From the NCBI GenBank assembly GCA_016906335.1, contig JADEYG010000012.1, positions 1,302,501 through 1,366,500 on the forward strand: a DNA stretch of 64,000 bases. Direction: 5' to 3'. This DNA comes from Novakomyces olei. Its lineage: Eukaryota; Ascomycota; Novakomycetes; Novakomycetales; Novakomycetaceae. Of this stretch, positions 58,669 to 64,000 are shown piece by piece. Below the pieces are notes generated by a model. That model had not been told where the DNA came from, searched no databases, and saw only the letters and a program-made list of their open reading frames with translations. A program made the translations under genes and the position numbers. Numbering within the stretch: position 1 is the stretch's first letter; each line of letters opens with the position of its first letter.

Positions 58669-58806
58669 ACTAACTGTTATAAATGCTGGCAGAAATAATT
58701 TTTAATATATCTTTTCACAAAACAAGAAGCATTCTACTCAATAGGTTATGAGCCTGGCTGACTAGAAAGCAAAGAGTTGAATTGAAAACCTATACATATT
58801 CCAGCG

Positions 58807-58899
58807 CGCATTACGCCGCAAAATCAATAATTTGTTATGTGATTATTATAGCATTGAAAATTGGACAGGGTTTTCGGTTTGATTTTGCGGCGTAATGCG
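58807..58899. repeat. Perfect 21-bp inverted repeat with 51-bp loop
   Basis: CGCATTACGCCGCAAAATC with its next two bases (58807-58827) is matched exactly in inverse by 58879-58899. The loop is AT-rich. The core GCGGCGTAATGC also recurs in variant form nearby (about 58959-58976 and 59033-59044), so the motif is a local family. Confidence 0.85.
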
Positions 58900-58939
58900 G
58901 TCCAAAAAATAAATTAATGTATGAGGGGGGGGTCATGCT

Positions 58940-59083
58940 AATTACCTTAACATACGCGCGAATTACGGCGTAATGTAAATAAGAAATGCAGTAGAACTTT
59001 GTAGGGAGGGTTTTCAGAGACGGATTTTACTGCATAATGCGCCGTCAATGTATGGGAAAAAGCGCGGGTATGTTAAGGTAATT
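58940..59083. repeat. Perfect 16-bp inverted repeat
   Basis: AATTACCTTAACATAC at 58940-58955 is repeated in inverse at 59068-59083. Both arms are bordered inward by GC-rich CGCG stretches and the interior contains further CGTAATG-like motifs. With the repeat at 58807-58899 it may form a fold-back or a short non-autonomous element. Confidence 0.8.
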
Positions 59084-59508
59084 CACAGTGGAGGCTATAA
59101 AAAGAGCGTCAGATTGAAACAGGATTACAGCATAATGTCAGGGCAGAGAATGGCGGCAAGGGTAGGGTTGTTGTATTTATATAATATATTTATTATACAA
59201 GATGTGCTACACATATTATAGTTATCTGATAATATAATATAAATATTATAGAGAGGGCAACATAGTAATAGAAGTAAATAAGAAAAACGTCAGAAAAATA
59301 AGAAAAATTAAGAGTGTGTAGTCCATGTGTAGAGGTGACAAAACGTCGAATGAACAAGTGTTTTTACAAAAAGTGTATGGTTGGATAGAGGGAAGCAATA
59401 GGAGTGTAAATATATGTTTGTTTATAAGATTGGATTATTAGTTATAAAGATATATGGGTTTAAAGATTTATAAAAAGCTCATGTATGGGCCAGGATGCAT
59501 TTTATGTG

Positions 59509-59726
59509 GCAATATTATAATAATGTATAATAATGTATGGTATAATAATATATTGTATTATAATGTATGGAGAAATAATGTATGGTATAGTAATATATGG
59601 TATTATAATGTATTGTAAAGTAGTGTATGGATAATAATGTATGGTATAATAATATATTGTATTATAATGTATTGTAAAGTAGTATGTATAATAATGTATG
59701 GTATAATAATATATTGTATTATAATG
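59509..59726. repeat. AT-rich minisatellite
   Basis: Repeating variants of AATGTATGGTATAATAATA, TATTGTATTATAATGTAT and GTAAAGTAGT fill this stretch with a higher-order period of about 70 bp. It ends exactly where the LTR begins, so the retrotransposon may have inserted into it. Confidence 0.75.
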
Positions 59727-59941
59727 TGTTGAATATAGAAGGTTGGAATTTGCTCTTATGGTAGATTAAATGAATTAGATACTCTAGATTGCTTCAGCTG
59801 AATCCCCCCCGAGGGTGTGAGGGTTCGCTTGAGCTATATATATGTAACTATGTATTTTTGAGTGAGTATTCTGTAAAGCTAAAAGTCAAACAACTGACAC
59901 TCATGGTTGAGTTGTCTTAGCCGGTCAGTGAGTCGGCGAGT

Positions 59942-60033
<92 letters not shown>

Positions 60034-60060
60034 AGGGGATAATAGATTCATATTTCAACA
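59727..60060 (-). repeat. Long terminal repeat of a Ty1/copia element
   Basis: In element orientation it starts TGTTGAAATA at 60060 and ends TATTCAACA at 59727: the ends are short inverted repeats with the canonical TG...CA. Directly inside lies a polypurine tract (AAGGGGAG, about 60061-60068 minus strand). Length is 334 bp. It contains an ATT microsatellite of about 30 units (about 59944-60032). The adjoining 59722-59726 (TAATG) would be one half of a target duplication; the other half lies outside the window. Confidence 0.82.
59944..60032. repeat. (ATT)n microsatellite inside the LTR
   Basis: About 30 uninterrupted ATT units lie within the long terminal repeat. Whether the other LTR carries it at the same length cannot be seen here. 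Confidence 0.95.
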
Positions 60061-63000
60061 CTCCCCTTGAATCTTTTATTTCCTTTTTGTATTCTTGTAT
60101 TTATTTTTTTTTGTTATTCTTCATTGTATAGCATTTTTGTAAATTTAGTGAATTTGTTTCCAAGTAGGTTCTTGGTCAATCCATCTGCCTTCATGTTTCG
60201 TGAGGGGCATCTCTGTATGCTTATCAGTCCATTTCTCACAATATCCATCACATAGTAGCGGGTGTTACTTAGATGTTTTGAACCCTGGTAGTTTCCACCA
60301 TTAGTTGCAAGTAATATGCAGGCGTTGTTATCGCGGTAGACGATTGGGATGTTATCGGGCCCTTTATTAATTTCGTCCATTAGATATTTGTAGTACAAGG
60401 CTTGATTGACTGTTAGTTTCATAGCTTCGAACTCCGCCATCATTGTACTTGGTGTTACAATTTTTTGCTTTTGCGAGTTCCAGGCTATTGGGCCGTTATT
60501 TTTTCCTAGTGAGACAACGTATCCTGATCGGGATTTTCTGTCGCAAGTGTCTCCGGCGAAATCAGAGTCGCCCCACGAGTGTATCTGTAGATCATTTTCT
60601 CTAGTGTAGGTGATACATGTGTCCAGTGTAGCGTTTAGATATCTCATAGTGTGTTTTAAGGCCTGTATTTGTTCTTCATTTTGTCTTTTTGTATGTTTGC
60701 TTAACATACTTATTGCAAATCTGAGGTCTGGTCTTGTCCATTCGGTCAAATATATTAATTTTCCTATAATAGTTGGATAGATTTCCAGACAATCATAATT
60801 TTCATCCGCGGGATGATAGAGTGAATTGATGTTTGTGATGGGCTGACTTATGTATTTTAGGTTAGTGTCTCCGTAAGTGCGTATAATTGACTTAGCAAAT
60901 TGTGACTGTGACAATTTGAGTATTCCTTTGTCGCGATCATATGTAATGTCCATACCAAGATATCTCTTTATTTTTCCAAGTGACTTGATGGAGTAAAATG
61001 TTTTCAAAAAGGATTCAAATTCAAGTCTCTTTCCTTTCTGTTTTTCGACGATCATGAGGTCATCTACGTAGACAGCAATAATTAAAGAGTCATTGTAATA
61101 TATGGCAGAATCTTTGTTTGATTTTGTTAGACCGTATTTTGTCAATGTAGAATCCAGTTCACTGTTCCACGATCTTGGTGCCTGTTTGAGACCATAGAGA
61201 CTTTTGTTTAATTTTAGGACAAGGCCGGGTTTAATTTTCACTCCATCGGGTTTTTTCATGTACACTGACTCCTTTAGTGTACCATATAGGAAGGCTGTAT
61301 CCACGTCGATTTGATAGATTTCATAATTTTTAATTACGCTGTAAGCTAATAACCACCGTATGCTGTCAGGACGAGCGACTGGGGCGTATGTATCTTCATA
61401 GTCTTTTCCAAAAATCTGTGAGTACCCTTGTGCTACTAGTCTTGCTTTTCTAATTATTTCATTCGACTGTTCTCCTTGTTTCAGTTTAAACACCCATCTG
61501 CATCCAACTGTACGTATATTTTGTGATTGGGGAACGACTTTCCATACTTCATTTCTTTCCATTGCTTTTAGTTCTTTATTTATTGCTTCTTTCCACTGAT
61601 TCCCAAATGGCCCAGTGATTGCTTCATTGTAATTTTGAGGCTCAATGTCAGGAGCTTCAATGTGATTAACGCCTCCTTTGGGTCTGTTTAATATTTTCCT
61701 TTGACCATTTTTAAGGAAAAGGGGGGAAAGGATTTTCTTCAATTTTTCTTTGGAGATCCCTTCAAGATTTAATTTTCTTTCACCAGAAAGGATTTCCTGC
61801 AGCGGGTCTATTTTTCTGAATTTTTCGTCTCCTAGTTGCTCTGATGACGTTTTTCTTTTTCGCGCAGGTTGATTTCCTGGGCTGATAAGCTCTAGGCTTG
61901 GTTCCTCTTCTATTTCAATTATAGAATTATTTTTTGATTCAATGTTCTTTAAATTATTGTCAATTTCCATGTTTGATTGAGGGTCGTCACTTTCCTCATC
62001 GTCTGTATTTGATTTATTTCCACTTGGCTCTGTTGAGTCTTCGATCGAGTCCTTTAGGTTGTCAGATGACTGATTTTCCTCAGAATTGGCTTGCGTGGGA
62101 TTTTCAGAATTTTTGTTAATATTTAACGTATCATCAGGCGGAGTTTGGGGCGTTTCGAGAGTATTTGATAGACTATTTGGCGATTTGATTTGTTCAGGTA
62201 CCTTGTTTGACAGTTCACTACTTAGCTTTGGTAGATTGTCAATTATAGTTGTGTTGATCCCTTGCGTGGGATGAGTTGTGTCGTGGTCCCTTTTATTCTC
62301 CGTATCGGCTTCAGTATTATTTTTGTATGTAAGTTCGCTGTATATTTGATTTTCATTATAATCAGTAGCAGTGGAATTATTAATCTGTTCGTTTTCAAGG
62401 AATTTGACATTTCGAGATACGACTCTTTTCCCATTTTTGAGATTGGACAGTATGTAGCCTTTCTGTGTTTCAGAGTAGCCGATAAAAATGTATTCATCTC
62501 CTCTTTGTTCCAGCTTGGTTTTGTTATTGGCGTGCTTGTCCAGTGCTATTGCCAAGCAACCAAACACTTTCAGATTGTCCAGATTCGGAGGTCTTTTGTA
62601 GATTGTTTCGTACGGAGTCTTTGGTGCTATTCTAGTTGGTAGTCGATTTTTCAGGTAGCAACTAGTGACCACAGCATCACTCCAGAATTTTATCGGGACT
62701 TTGCGTGCTAGTAGTAGGCTTCGTGCCTTCGATAATATTGTTCGATTTGCGCGTTCCGCTACTCCATTTTGCTGTGGAGTGTAAGCGGTGCTAGTTTGGT
62801 GTATAATGCCATGTTTTTTGCACAGTTCATGCATTTCGGCATTGATGTATTCCAGACCGTTGTCTGTTCTTAATGTTTTTATCATTTTTCCAAATTGTGT
62901 TTTAACAAATGGAATTAACTCTGCGAAGATTTGGGTGACTTCATTTTTATTCTTCATCAATTTTATGAACGTGAAGCCCGACAGGTCTTCTATAAATGTA

Positions 63001-64000
63001 ACGAAGTATTTGTAATTAAATTCAGAATTTAGATTGATAGGCCCGCACACGTCGCTGTGCACCAGGTCAAATAGACCTGTTGGTCTGCTTCTCCCCGTAT
63101 TTGGGAAGGGTTCCCGAGTTATATTTGCTGTTGTACATGTATGACATGGTTCAATATCGTTGATTTTAATTAATTGTATTTTCCCTGTGGCTTTTCCGTT
63201 TATCAGCTCTAGCAGGTACTGTTTATTTGTGTGGCCTAGCCTTTCGTGCCACAGTTTTGCCTTTTCGGCACTATCTTCAGTAACAGAATTTGAAATGTAT
63301 TCGTTATGATAGATTGGTTTTGCAGTGAAATAAAATATATTATTATTTTTCTTGAGTCGCATAATTGGTTTTGCGTTGCTCATTAACGTTAACTTAGATT
63401 CGGCAATTGTCATGGAATTTTTTCCACTGAATGCCTGTAGAATGAGCGGATTGAATAAATTTGTGCCGTACTTAGGGGCATATAAGACGTTTGATAGGAT
63501 CAGCGTTGATCCCAGGTCATCCCTAACTTTTAAAATTATTGTTCCAATTCCTGATACGGGAGAGCAATTGTCCTTCCCTGTTTGAATAGTAGATCTGATG
63601 TAATTTATTTTATTAAAGTATTTGATATCTGAGCATATGTGACTAGTGGCCCCTGTATCGAGAATCCACTCAGTGATATCTCCAGGTGTCCCTTTGTTAC
63701 CTAGTCACAGGATAGGCTCAGTATTGTTAATCTTTACGTTATACACCGATTGTTTTTTTGAATTTTTGTATTCATGTTTTCTGCAATCTTTTGTCAAATG
63801 TCCATATATTCTGCAATTGTTACAGTATCTTGCGTTTTTCCCATTAGGATTCTTAAAGCAGTCATTTGTTTTGTGGCCATTCTTATCGCAGTAACCGCAT
63901 TTGTTAACAGACTTTTTAGACTGTCTCTCAGCCTTATCGCTATATCCATTGTTTCCACTTTTGAAATTTTGATTTGATCTGTTGATATGATAGGTAGATT

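Larger units (their letters stand above)
58339..59726. other. Repeat-rich gene-free region
   Basis: No gene. It holds a telomere-like palindrome (58638-58668), two nested inverted repeats (58807-59083) and an AT-rich minisatellite (about 59509-59726) before the retrotransposon. The sequence between these parts is low-complexity and AT-rich. Confidence 0.6.
59727..64000 (-). mobile_element. Ty1/copia LTR retrotransposon, 5' end beyond the window
   Basis: Minus-strand element. In element order, from the window edge, there are two CCHC zinc knuckles of Gag (about 63930-63790), an aspartic protease with D-T-G (about 63670-63420), a GAG-pre-integrase H-H-C-C region and an integrase core (about 63300-62500), a long hydrophilic spacer, reverse transcriptase with YVDD (about 61600-60900), RNase H (about 60600-60130), then a polypurine tract and the 3' LTR. 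The order integrase before reverse transcriptase defines Ty1/copia. The main frame is open over 1,099 codons (63413-60114). At most one or two interruptions are seen in the visible part, so it looks nearly whole and fairly young. Copia elements often use frame change or read-through between Gag and Pol, so an apparent interruption need not mean decay. Confidence 0.93.

Overview
The window is fungal nuclear DNA, most likely from an ascomycete of yeast-like or dimorphic type. Its genes carry short spliceosomal introns (37-120 nt) with GTATGT/GTAAGT donors and CTAAC/CTAAT branch sites. It encodes Zn2Cys6 transcription factors, fungal MFS permeases, a Dur3-type urea transporter and a stand-alone urea carboxylase homologue, and it ends in a Ty1/copia retrotransposon. 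Intergenic DNA is AT-rich. Short TTAGGG-type tracts recur, and the density of transporters, oxidoreductases and a duplicated gene family suggests accessory, perhaps subtelomeric, DNA. I cannot name the species.

Layout. 0.35-4.2 kb: an UNC93-like and a Dal5-like permease. 4.9-17.1 kb: a catabolic-looking set of aldehyde dehydrogenase, Zn2Cys6 regulator, TauD/TfdA dioxygenase, zinc alcohol dehydrogenase, sugar-type permease and an SDR. The promoters of this set share the heptamer CGGCTAT, which suggests one regulon, possibly under the embedded regulator. 17.8-27.9 kb: a MARVEL-like membrane protein, a flavin monooxygenase whose first exon joins poorly, a second Zn2Cys6 regulator, a Lac12/hexose-like permease and a classical SDR.

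28.9-48.8 kb is the most unusual part: at least seven full, interrupted or partial members of one HNH-nuclease-like family lie scattered on both strands. Each full member has an N-terminal domain, a G-P-Q-G-K-S plus S-R-S-S-R-S-S linker, and an HNH domain. One divergent member has four exons and the others are intronless. A fructosyl-amine-oxidase-like gene and a third Zn2Cys6 regulator sit inside this stretch, and long gene-free intervals hold repeats and GC-richer islands.

50.2-58.3 kb is a coherent nitrogen-assimilation block: a Dur3-like transporter divergent from a LamB/YcsF (PxpA-like) gene, followed by a biotin-dependent urea carboxylase homologue with no allophanate hydrolase domain. 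GATA-type sites lie in the promoters. 58.3-59.7 kb holds an interstitial telomere-like palindrome, nested inverted repeats and an AT-rich minisatellite. From 59.7 kb to the end there is a Ty1/copia element on the minus strand, with one LTR visible and its 5' end beyond the window.
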